Source: AC-32 sp045806105 (lineage in GTDB: Bacteria; Actinomycetota; Thermoleophilia; Gaiellales; Gaiellaceae). Taken from it: a stretch of 20,084 bases of DNA. Location: NCBI GenBank assembly GCA_045806105.1, contig JBJMJY010000006.1:1-20084 (forward strand). Direction: 5' to 3'. Position 1 is the stretch's first letter. Every line of letters starts with the position of its first letter. A program made the translations under genes and the position numbers. Below the pieces are notes generated by a model, which ran no database searches, was not told the origin of the DNA, and saw nothing but the letters and a program-made list of their open reading frames with translations. This document shows, one piece after another, positions 7,669-14,920 of the stretch.

Positions 7669-8304
7669 TCAGGTCGTCAGCTGTACCGGGAAGGTCGCGA
7701 GCCAGACGACGACTCCAAGGAAGAGCACCCAGCCGAGGCCGAGGATCGCCTTCCGCACGCCGCCCGCCTCGAACTTGGTGCTGATTCCGGCGAAGAAGAG
7801 CGCCGAGGCGAACAGCACGACCGCGAGCATGTAGTTGTCGGCGCGCTGGTTCGCAGCCTTCGCCCGCTCCGAGCCCGCCGCCGCCCGCCCCTCTAGCCGG
7901 TCGGCCTCGCTCGACGCCTGCAGCCGGTACTGCGGCATCGCAAACGGCGTCGAGGGGGCACCCGGGCGCTCGAACGGGCGGGCCTGGAGCCACGCCGCGA
8001 ACGCCGGCTTGAACTCGTCACGGAAGCGCGTGCGGTAGAAGTCCGCAAGCTGCGTCCGGTGCTCCTGGCGCGCGTCGACCCACTGGACGAAGGTCGCGAC
8101 ATCGATCTGCACCTGGCGATTCGCGAGCGCCGCGGAGCGGTTCTCGGCGATTCGCGCTGCGGTGGCACGGCTGTACGCCTGGGACTGCTCGCCAGTCCAC
8201 TGGCGCGACTGGTAGGCCGCCCAGGCCGTCGCCACGGTGGCGAGGGCCAGCAGGACGGCCGCGAGGAGCTCCAGGCGCCGCGCTGACGGAGTCGCGTCGC
8301 TCAC
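7669..8304 (-). CDS. Conserved-type membrane protein of unknown function (211 aa)
   Basis: From a GTG at 8304 this reads a 211-residue protein. One hydrophobic helix lies near the N-terminus (LELLAAVLLALATVATAWAAY, about residues 11-31). A soluble, largely helical middle follows, with YRTRFRDEFKPAFAAWLQ and FAMPQYRLQ. Two closely spaced helices sit at the C-terminus (about 158-176 and 186-206). The layout, with a coiled-coil-like loop rich in Ala, Glu and Arg, resembles a hypothetical family I have seen in actinobacteria and cyanobacteria, but I cannot name it or assign a function. An upstream ATG at 8421 would overlap the divergent gene starting at 8346 and add an arginine-rich tail, so the GTG is preferred. 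No catalytic motif is visible. Confidence 0.75.
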   Translation of the reverse strand: MSDATPSARRLELLAAVLLALATVATAWAAYQSRQWTGEQSQAYSRATAARIAENRSAALANRQVQIDVATFVQWVDARQEHRTQLADFYRTRFRDEFKPAFAAWLQARPFERPGAPSTPFAMPQYRLQASSEADRLEGRAAAGSERAKAANQRADNYMLAVVLFASALFFAGISTKFEAGGVRKAILGLGWVLFLGVVVWLATFPVQLTT

Positions 8305-8345
8305 GCCGGCGAGGTCCCCCGTCTCCGTGTGGGACGATTCCCCCT

Positions 8346-9044
8346 GTGACCCCTCCCGCCGAAGCCGCCGCCTCCGAGCCGGGCGAGGCACAGGCGCGCC
8401 TCGGCGAGTCGCGCTGGCCACCGGCCCTTGCTCTGGTCGCGTTCATGGCGCTCAACATCGCCGTTCGCGTCTGGCTGCCGAACGAAGGCGCGGTCCGCGT
8501 TACGTGGCTGCTTCCGGCTGTCGAAGCCTTGCTGCTCGTCGTGCTGCTCGTCGGAGACCCGGCGCGGCTCGCAACGCGCGGGCGCTGGGTGAGGCCATTT
8601 CTCGTCGCCCTCGTCGCCCTCCTCGTCGTCGCCGCTCTCTGGGCGACGGTGCTGCTCGTCTACGACCTCATCAAGGGCATCGGCGTCTCCAACTCGCCGG
8701 AGGAGCTGCTGGCCTCCGGCGGCCTCGTCTGGCTCGGGAACAACCTCTCGTTCGCGCTCCTCTACTGGCTGATCGACAGCGGCGGGCCGGTCGCACGCTC
8801 GCAGCGGTCGGCGCCGGCCGACTTCGCGTTCACGCAGCACATGAGCCCGGAGCTCGCGCCGCCCGGCTGGAGGCCGGTGTTCCTCGACTACCTTCACCTC
8901 GGGTTCACCAATGCGACGGCGTTCAGCCCGACCGACGTGATGCCGCTCACGCACCGGGCGAAGTACACGATGCTGGTGCAGTCGACGGTCGCGCTCGCGC
9001 TCTTCGGGCTCATCGTCGCCCGGGCCGTGAACGCGTTCACCTAG
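8346..9044 (+). CDS. Membrane protein resembling DUF1345 / two-TM potassium-channel pore, no recognisable filter
   Basis: The 232-residue product starts at a GTG. It has hydrophobic segments at about 27-44, 52-70, 82-106, 126-143 and 205-228. The last part reads DYLHLGFTNATAFSPTDVMP (181-200), then LTHRAK and a final helix ending LIVARAVN. This layout (aromatic helix, re-entrant-like loop with Thr and Asp, then P-L-T-x-x-x-A-K and a helix ending VAR) resembles the pore module of two-TM potassium channels and the end of DUF1345 proteins, but the TxGYG filter is absent. Function is unknown. The gene diverges from the membrane-protein gene at 8304 with 41 bases between starts, and its stop shares a CTAG with the convergent permease gene. 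Confidence 0.75.
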   Translation: MTPPAEAAASEPGEAQARLGESRWPPALALVAFMALNIAVRVWLPNEGAVRVTWLLPAVEALLLVVLLVGDPARLATRGRWVRPFLVALVALLVVAALWATVLLVYDLIKGIGVSNSPEELLASGGLVWLGNNLSFALLYWLIDSGGPVARSQRSAPADFAFTQHMSPELAPPGWRPVFLDYLHLGFTNATAFSPTDVMPLTHRAKYTMLVQSTVALALFGLIVARAVNAFT

Positions 9045-9925
9045 ACCGCCGCTGCGTCGCCCGCGCTGATGACGGGCACGGTCTCGTTCAATCGCCCCTC
9101 GCGAGCGAGCGAGATGACGACGGCACCCGCGAGCGCCAGCCCGAGGCCGATCGAGGCGGCGACCACGTGCCACACGGGACGGCTGAGCCGTTCGTCGAGC
9201 AACAGCGTGCCCAGCAGGATGCCGACTACGGGGTTCGCAACCGAGACGGTGGCGACCGAGGGAGCGAGTCGGCCGGTACCCAGCGAGACCTGCTGCAACA
9301 CGAAGCCGAGCACGCCTGCGACCGCGAGCGTGTACGGCTCCCAGTGTGAGAGCAGCTGGTCGAGCCCCTCGTGCAGATAGCCGAGCGTCGGCTTGGTCAA
9401 CGCCGCGGAGAGGCCGAAGAGGATGCCGGCGATGGTCCCGTACACGGCCGCTCGCATGGTCAAGCCGCCGCGCCCCGCGAAGAGCAGGAGCGCGGCGCAG
9501 ACGACGGCCAGGACGGCGATCGCGATCGCCCACTCGTCTCCGGGCGCGTTCTCCTTGCCGCCGGCCGGATCGCCGAAGATCGCGAAGAGCGCCAGGCCGG
9601 CCACGATGACCGCCGCACCCGTGACCTCGCGCCGGCCGACGTGCTGCTGGGTCAGGAAGTACCCGAGCGGAAGCGCGAAGACGACGGTCATGACCAGCAG
9701 CGGCTGGATGATCGCGAGCCGGCCGCGATCGAGCGCCGCCGCCTGGAGCACATAGCCGCCGAACAGCGCCGCGGTGCCGGCGAGCCACATCGTCTGGCCC
9801 GCCAGTCGCGCGAGCGACACGGGGTGCCGCAGCGAGATCTCGGGCAAGCCGAGCGCCCCTTTCTGCTGCAGCGTGGCCGCCAGTGCGAACAGGAGCGCGG
9901 CGAGCAAGGCGAGCGTGGAGGCCAC
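9041..9925 (-). CDS. DMT-superfamily (EamA-like) permease
   Basis: The 294-residue protein is hydrophobic throughout, with about ten predicted helices in two related halves, the normal size and layout of a drug/metabolite-superfamily permease. The first half carries AALDRGRLAIIQPLLVMTVV and an end-of-half AVIVAGLALFAIFG; the second repeats this as SVATVSVANPVVGILLGTLL and then ASIGLGLALAGAVVI. It is somewhat like NIPA-type members. The substrate cannot be read. It starts at a GTG 29 bases after the GMC oxidoreductase stop on the same strand, so it is probably the last gene of the ndh-zwf-GH15-GMC unit and may import or export a sugar-linked metabolite. Its TAG stop overlaps the stop of the opposite gene. 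Confidence 0.85.
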   Translation of the reverse strand: MASTLALLAALLFALAATLQQKGALGLPEISLRHPVSLARLAGQTMWLAGTAALFGGYVLQAAALDRGRLAIIQPLLVMTVVFALPLGYFLTQQHVGRREVTGAAVIVAGLALFAIFGDPAGGKENAPGDEWAIAIAVLAVVCAALLLFAGRGGLTMRAAVYGTIAGILFGLSAALTKPTLGYLHEGLDQLLSHWEPYTLAVAGVLGFVLQQVSLGTGRLAPSVATVSVANPVVGILLGTLLLDERLSRPVWHVVAASIGLGLALAGAVVISLAREGRLNETVPVISAGDAAAV

Positions 9926-9954
9926 CGGCCGAGCCTAGAACGCCGGGCGGCCGA

Positions 9955-11544
9955 TCAGGCCACTGTCGCCACTGTCGCGGCAGCCTCGCTCGTCGCCCCC
10001 AGCCGCTCGAGCAGGTGGTCGCCCACGCGGAGCGCGTTGGCCATCGCGGTCAACGCCGGGTTGACCGCACCGATGCTCGGGAACACGCTCGTGTCGACGA
10101 CGTAGAGGTTGTCGAGCTCGTGCGCACGGCAATCCCGGTCGAGCACGGAGGTCGCCGGGTCGTCGCCCATGCGGCAGGTACCCGCCTGGTGCGCCACGCC
10201 CGCCACCGGGATGTCGTTCTTCATGTACGCGAAGCGATGGAAGAGATGGTCGGGCTCCATGTGCAGCTTCTTCAGCATCGACCGCAGCTGCGTGTAGAGC
10301 TCCTGCTTCGGCTTGTCGTTGCTGGCCGTGTAGGTGAGCGTGAGCTTCCCGTCGCCATCGACCGTGACGCGATTCCCGGGCAGGGGCAGGTCCTCCGTCG
10401 AGAGCCAGAAGTCGATCGCGTGGCGCGCAACCCGCTCGAGCGACCACTCGGGCGCAAGCTTCGTCTCGCCCGGCTTCTCGCCGTGGAACATCGGCGCTTG
10501 CGACTTGCCGACCATCTGGATGTTGCCGAGCGGGTAGTCGGCCGCCTCGCCCGCGAGGTAGAAGTCGTTCAGCCCGAGCGTCTTCTGGAACACCGTCGGG
10601 TTCTCGTCTTTCGAGAGCGCCAGCACGGCCTGGCTGTTGTGGAACATGTAGTTGCGGCCGACCTGATCGGAGCCATTCGCCAGGCCGTTCGGGTACTCGT
10701 CGCTGGCCGAGAGAAGGAGCAGCTTGGCGGTGTTCGCCGCCCCGCACGCGAGCACGACGAGATCGGCGGTGTACATCCGGGTCTCGCCGTCGTGCTCCAC
10801 AACGACGCCGCTGACCGTCCCGCCGCTGCCGTTCGTCTCGAGCCTTACAGCCTGGGCGTTCGTGAGCAGCTCCACGTTCGAGTGCTCGAGAGCCGGCCGG
10901 ACGCCGAGCACCTCGGCGTCCGACTTGCCGTGGACGGCGCAGGCGAACCCGTCGCAGTTCGCGCAGCGCACGCAGGCGCTGTACGGAGGGTTGGACTCGT
11001 TCAACCGGATGCCGCAGGGCGCGTGGAAGGGGTGGTACCCGGCGGTGGCCAGGTCGTCGGAGAGCTTCTGGATGCGAGGCTCGTGCGAGACCGCCGGGAA
11101 CGGGTACTGCGCGCTCGCGTAGGGCTCGGTCGGGTCCTCGCCGTGCACGCCGTGCACCTCGTACAGGTGCTCGGCCTTCGTGTAGTAGGGCTCGAGCTCG
11201 TCGTAGGTGATCGGCCAGGCGGGCGAAATGCCGTCGTGGTGGCGGAGCTCGCCGAAGTCCTCCGCACGGAGACGATAGAGCGCCGCTCCGTAGAGCTTCG
11301 TCGCGCCGCCCACGAAGTAGTGAATCTGCGGCTGGAACGGCTTGCCGTGCTCGTCGTACCACGTGTCCTCGGAGACGTAGCGGTTGTCGACGAACACGTC
11401 CTGCGCGAGCCAGTTCTGCGGCTCTCGCGGAAGCCAGTCGCCTCGCTCGAGCAACAGGATCCGCTTGCCGGACGGCGCAAGGTGGCGGGCGAGCGTGCCG
11501 CCGCCCGCGCCCGTGCCGATAACGATGACGTCGTAGTCGTCCAT
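9955..11544 (-). CDS. GMC-family FAD-dependent oxidoreductase
   Basis: This 529-residue flavoprotein belongs to the glucose-methanol-choline family, which oxidises alcohol groups, often of sugars. It has the FAD-binding DVIVIGTGAGGGTLARHLA (5-23) with LLLERG (30-35), FVGGATKLYGAALYRLR (77-93), ACGAANTAKLLL (266-277), HQAGTCRMG (452-460) and FPSIGAVNPALTAMANALRV (488-507). A cysteine cluster C191-x2-C194-x2-C197-x4-C202 lies in the middle, like the cysteine-rich loop of FAD-dependent dehydrogenases that feed electrons to a cytochrome or quinone. No signal peptide is seen at the N-terminus, so it is probably cytoplasmic or relies on a partner. Its ATG overlaps the GH15 stop by one base (TGATG) and the GH15 end supplies a GGAG. 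Gluconate, glucose or another sugar alcohol are possible substrates. Confidence 0.92.
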   Translation of the reverse strand: MDDYDVIVIGTGAGGGTLARHLAPSGKRILLLERGDWLPREPQNWLAQDVFVDNRYVSEDTWYDEHGKPFQPQIHYFVGGATKLYGAALYRLRAEDFGELRHHDGISPAWPITYDELEPYYTKAEHLYEVHGVHGEDPTEPYASAQYPFPAVSHEPRIQKLSDDLATAGYHPFHAPCGIRLNESNPPYSACVRCANCDGFACAVHGKSDAEVLGVRPALEHSNVELLTNAQAVRLETNGSGGTVSGVVVEHDGETRMYTADLVVLACGAANTAKLLLLSASDEYPNGLANGSDQVGRNYMFHNSQAVLALSKDENPTVFQKTLGLNDFYLAGEAADYPLGNIQMVGKSQAPMFHGEKPGETKLAPEWSLERVARHAIDFWLSTEDLPLPGNRVTVDGDGKLTLTYTASNDKPKQELYTQLRSMLKKLHMEPDHLFHRFAYMKNDIPVAGVAHQAGTCRMGDDPATSVLDRDCRAHELDNLYVVDTSVFPSIGAVNPALTAMANALRVGDHLLERLGATSEAAATVATVA

Positions 11545-13442
11545 CAGTACTCCTCCAGCATCTCGGGCACGATGATCCGCGCGGCCGCCTCGATCAGAGC
11601 CAGGTGCGAGAAGGCCTGCGGGAAGTTCCCGAGGTGGCGGCCTGTGGGCGCGTCGAACTCCTCCGCGTAGAGCCCGAGCGGCGAGGAGACCCGCAGCAGC
11701 CGCTCCATCAGGTCACGCGCCCTCTGGATCTCGCCGATCGCCCCCAGTGCGGACACCAGCCAGAACGAGCAGATGAGGAACGTACCCTCCTTGCCCGAGA
11801 GGCCGTCGTCGGTCTCGCCGGTTCGGTAGCGAAGGACGAAGCCGTCCTCCGTGAGGTCGTTCTCAATCACCTCGACCGACTTGCGCAGCACCTCGTCGTC
11901 ACCCGGCAGGAAGTCGAAGATCGCCGCGAGCAACGTGGAGGCGTCGAGCGCGTCCGTCTCGTAGTGCTGGCGCAGGACACCGTCACGCACGCCGTGCTCG
12001 AGGATGTCGGCGTGGATCTCGTCCGCGGTCGCCCGCCAGCCTCCCTGAAGCTCCGGGTCACCGCGGATCTCGGCGAGCTTCGCAGCGCGGTCGAGCGCCA
12101 CCCAGCACATCAACTTCGAGGAGACGTAGTGCTGGGGCTTGCCGCGCGCCTCCCAGATGCCCTGATCCGGCTGGCGCCAGATCCCGATGGCGCACTCGGC
12201 CTGCGACTGCACGATCGGCCACAGGCGCCGCGGCAGACGCGCGCTGTGGCGGGTGTGGAGGAGGATCGAGTCGAGCACCGCGCCGAACACGTCGTTCTGG
12301 CGCTGGTCGAAGGCGCCGTTGCCGATTCGCACCGGCTTCGCGCCCACGTAACCGGTCAGATGATCGAGCGTGGATTCCGTCAGGTCGCGGCGGCCGTCGA
12401 TCGCGTACATGATCTGGAGCGAGCCGTCCTCGGTCGGCTCCAGGTCGGCGACGAACTGCATGAACTCGTCGGCCTCCCAGTTCAGGTTGAGGAAGTGCAG
12501 CGCCTGGAGCGTGAACGTCGTGTCGCGCATCCACGTGAACCGGTAGTCCCAGTTCCGCTCGCCGCCCGGCGTCTCGGGCAGCGAGGTCGTGAGCGCCGCG
12601 ACCGTCGCCCCGGTCGGCATGTACGTCAGGCCCTTGATGGTGAGGGCCGAGCGCTGGATCGGATCACGCAGGCGGTGATCCGGAATCCGGGCGCCGTCGA
12701 GCCAGTCGCGCCAGAAGCGCGTCGTGGCCTGGACCCTCGCCTCCGCCTCGTCGACGTTCTGCGGCGAGGCCAGGCCCTCGGCCCAGGAGAGGGCGCAGTA
12801 GGCGCGCTCTCCTACGTGGAGGACGTGCCGCGCCCGAACGCGGTCGCCCTCGATGCCGAGCGCGAGGTCGGACTGCAGGCGGAACGTCTGGCCCGCGCCG
12901 CTCGCATCTGCGACGTGCCGGCTGCTGTCGGGAGTCGTCCACTCGGCCGGCTTCCGCCCGTAGTCGAAGACGGGCTCGCACACGAGCTCGACCTCGACGT
13001 GGCCGTCGACGCACTCGACCGTCCGCACGAGCATGTGATCGGCGTCGTCGTCCGCCGGCGGGCGAGTATGGGGCGTAATCGCGTCCTCGTGGTCCCACGA
13101 CCCCATCGTCAGCGCATCACGGACGACGATCCAGCCGGAAGGCGTCTTCCAGGTCGTCTCGAGCACGTTGGTGCCGGGCTCGTAGGCCACCGCCGTCGGG
13201 TGGGAGATGCCGAACGGGCCGAAGCGGAAGAAGCCGGCCTCACGGTCGAGCAGGCTGCCGAACACGCTCTGCGAGTCGAAGCTCGGGATGCAGAGCCAGT
13301 CGATCGCGCCGTCGGGAGCGACGAGCGCACCGGTGTGGCAGTTCGAGAGGAACGCGTAATCCGCAATCGGCGGGAACGGCGAGGGTGCCGCGGCGCTCTG
13401 CGGCTGGCTCTCGGCCTCGTGCTTGGCGGTCACGGCGGTCAT
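11544..13442 (-). CDS. Glycoside hydrolase family 15 (glucoamylase or trehalase type)
   Basis: The 632-residue protein has the two-domain layout of bacterial GH15: an N-terminal beta-domain opening with IADYAFLSNCHTGALVAPDG (26-45) and an alpha/alpha barrel from about residue 260. Barrel motifs include GGERNWDYRFTWMRDTTFTL (293-312), GIWEARGKPQHYVSSKLMCW (428-447, where E431 is the probable general acid), KEGTFLICSFWLV (551-563) and YAEEFDAPTGRHLGNFPQAF (592-611, with E595 or E596 the probable base). It hydrolyses alpha-glucosidic bonds to release glucose. Actinobacterial trehalases of this family look alike, so trehalose and maltooligosaccharides cannot be told apart. There is no signal peptide, so it should act on internal stores. 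The start is set by a strong AAGGAG 8 bases upstream; a longer reading frame enters zwf. It overlaps the GMC gene by one base. Confidence 0.93.
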   Translation of the reverse strand: MTAVTAKHEAESQPQSAAAPSPFPPIADYAFLSNCHTGALVAPDGAIDWLCIPSFDSQSVFGSLLDREAGFFRFGPFGISHPTAVAYEPGTNVLETTWKTPSGWIVVRDALTMGSWDHEDAITPHTRPPADDDADHMLVRTVECVDGHVEVELVCEPVFDYGRKPAEWTTPDSSRHVADASGAGQTFRLQSDLALGIEGDRVRARHVLHVGERAYCALSWAEGLASPQNVDEAEARVQATTRFWRDWLDGARIPDHRLRDPIQRSALTIKGLTYMPTGATVAALTTSLPETPGGERNWDYRFTWMRDTTFTLQALHFLNLNWEADEFMQFVADLEPTEDGSLQIMYAIDGRRDLTESTLDHLTGYVGAKPVRIGNGAFDQRQNDVFGAVLDSILLHTRHSARLPRRLWPIVQSQAECAIGIWRQPDQGIWEARGKPQHYVSSKLMCWVALDRAAKLAEIRGDPELQGGWRATADEIHADILEHGVRDGVLRQHYETDALDASTLLAAIFDFLPGDDEVLRKSVEVIENDLTEDGFVLRYRTGETDDGLSGKEGTFLICSFWLVSALGAIGEIQRARDLMERLLRVSSPLGLYAEEFDAPTGRHLGNFPQAFSHLALIEAAARIIVPEMLEEY

Positions 13443-13450
13443 CGGCAGCT

Positions 13451-13456
13451 CTCCTT
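13451..13456 (-). promoter_or_regulatory. Shine-Dalgarno setting the GH15 start
   Basis: The minus strand reads AAGGAG here, 8 bases before the ATG at 13442. The reading frame is open a further 75 codons upstream into zwf, so this site is what decides the 632-residue product. Confidence 0.75.
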
Positions 13457-13476
13457 CTTTGGCGGTGACGAGGCGG

Positions 13477-14907
13477 CTACTCGACCCACGGCTCGTGCCA
13501 GCGGCCGTGGCCAGCCACGAGCGCGTCGGCCTCGGTTGGGCCCCAGGACCCGGGCGCGTAGGCGTGAACAGGAGGTGGGTCGTCGAGCAGCGGCTGCATG
13601 ATGCGCCACGCCTCTTCGACTCCGTCCTGGCGGGTGAAGCGCGTGCTGTCGCCGAGCATCGCCGCATACAGCAGCACCTCGTACGGCGTCGGCCCCTCGC
13701 CGCCTTCCGTCCCGAACTCCATGTCGAGGCTGATGGCGGACGCGCCGGCCGTGTCGGCGCGGTGGGCGTCGACGATCAGCCTGATCCCGGTCGAGGGGTC
13801 GAGCCTGACCACGAGCTGGTTCGGCTCGGGTCGCCGCGCGCGCAGATGGAAGCCCAGCTTGGGCGGATGCTTGAAGACGAGCCTGAGCTCGGTCTCGGTC
13901 GCCGCCAGCTTCTTGCCCGTCCGAATGAAGAACGGCACGCCCGCCCAGCGCCAGTTCTCGATGTCCAGGCGGAGGGCCGCGTAGGTCTCGGTCGCGGAGT
14001 CGGGGGCGACGCCGTCGACGTCGAGGTAGCCGTCGTACTGGCCGCGCACGTACTGGGCCGGGTCAGCGGTCACGACAGCCCGGAAGAGGTCGACCTGGGC
14101 GTCCTTGATCGCCGCGGCGTCTCGCCGAGAGGGAACCTCCATGGCCGCCGCCGCGACCACCTGCATCAGGTGGTTGACCGCCACGTCGCGCAGCGCGCCA
14201 ACCGGGTCGTAGAAATGCCCCCGGTCCTCGACGCCGAAGTCCTCGGTCATGGTGATCTGGACCGACTCGAGGTGGTTGCGACCCCAGAGCGGCTCGAGCA
14301 CCGAGTTCGCGAACCGAAGGTAGAGGATCTCCTCGAGCCCCATCTTCCCGAGGTAGTGGTCGATCCGGTAGAGCTGCGACTCGTCGATGTGCTGGTGGAG
14401 CTCCTCGGCCAGCGCGTGGGCCGACTCGAGGTCGTGGCCGAACGGTTTCTCGACGACGACGCGCGCGGAGTCGGTCAGGCCGGCCTTGGAAAGGCCCTCG
14501 ACGACGCGGCCGAACAGGAACGGCGGGATCTCGAGGTAGAAGACGGGCTGCTGCGCTCCGTCGATCGCCGTCGCTAGCCGTTCGTAGGTCGCGTCGTCGC
14601 CGAAATCCCCCTCCACGTACGACAGCCGGTTCGCGAGCCGGTCGAAGACCGCCGGGTCGAGTGTCTCCCCGGTCGCCTCGATCGACGTCTTCGCGCGCTC
14701 CCTGAGGTGGTCGAGCGTCCAGTCGTCGACCGCGACGCCGACGATCGGGCAGTCCAGCAGCCCGCGGCGCTCGAGCCGGTAGAGCGAGCGGAACGTCATC
14801 ACGCGCGCGAGGTCGCCGGTGATGCCGAACACGACCAGGACGTCGGCCGGCCGCTGTTCGTCTCCTGCCGCCTGGCGCTGCGCGATCTCAGGTGCTGCGG
14901 TCGTCAT
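13477..14907 (-). CDS. zwf: Glucose-6-phosphate dehydrogenase, variant with altered Rossmann loop
   Basis: The enzyme oxidises glucose 6-phosphate to 6-phosphogluconolactone with NAD(P), entering the pentose phosphate pathway. The 476-residue product carries VLVVFGITGDLARVMTFRSL (23-42, dinucleotide fold), VVEKPFGHDL (151-160), the active-site RIDHYLGKM (181-189, H184) and HFYDPVGALRDVAVNHLMQ (231-249, H246, the usual catalytic base), and RTGKKLAATETEL near the C-terminus. Length is normal. The usual GDLAxRKL is replaced by GDLARVMTF, so the conserved lysine (K21 of the Leuconostoc enzyme) aligns with M37. The ATG has a strong GGAGAGGAGAG upstream. It lies 13 bases after the ndh stop and 34 bases before GH15, so they share a transcript. 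No gnd, pgl or glucokinase gene is in the window. Confidence 0.9.
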   Translation of the reverse strand: MTTAAPEIAQRQAAGDEQRPADVLVVFGITGDLARVMTFRSLYRLERRGLLDCPIVGVAVDDWTLDHLRERAKTSIEATGETLDPAVFDRLANRLSYVEGDFGDDATYERLATAIDGAQQPVFYLEIPPFLFGRVVEGLSKAGLTDSARVVVEKPFGHDLESAHALAEELHQHIDESQLYRIDHYLGKMGLEEILYLRFANSVLEPLWGRNHLESVQITMTEDFGVEDRGHFYDPVGALRDVAVNHLMQVVAAAAMEVPSRRDAAAIKDAQVDLFRAVVTADPAQYVRGQYDGYLDVDGVAPDSATETYAALRLDIENWRWAGVPFFIRTGKKLAATETELRLVFKHPPKLGFHLRARRPEPNQLVVRLDPSTGIRLIVDAHRADTAGASAISLDMEFGTEGGEGPTPYEVLLYAAMLGDSTRFTRQDGVEEAWRIMQPLLDDPPPVHAYAPGSWGPTEADALVAGHGRWHEPWVE

Positions 14908-14920
14908 CGCTCTCCTCTCC

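Noticed and set aside
9883..11670. Plus-strand open frame of 595 codons opposite the GMC gene
   Set aside because: Low-complexity Val/Arg/Glu-rich translation with no domain; an antisense shadow of a GC-rich gene. Other long antisense frames (3353-4264, 4924-5910, 11604-13601, 13423-14577, 14819-16210, 16170-17486, 18505-19974) were set aside for the same reason.
13443..13667. N-terminal extension of the GH15 protein
   Set aside because: It overlaps zwf, is Arg/Ser-rich, and a strong Shine-Dalgarno sits at the inner ATG.
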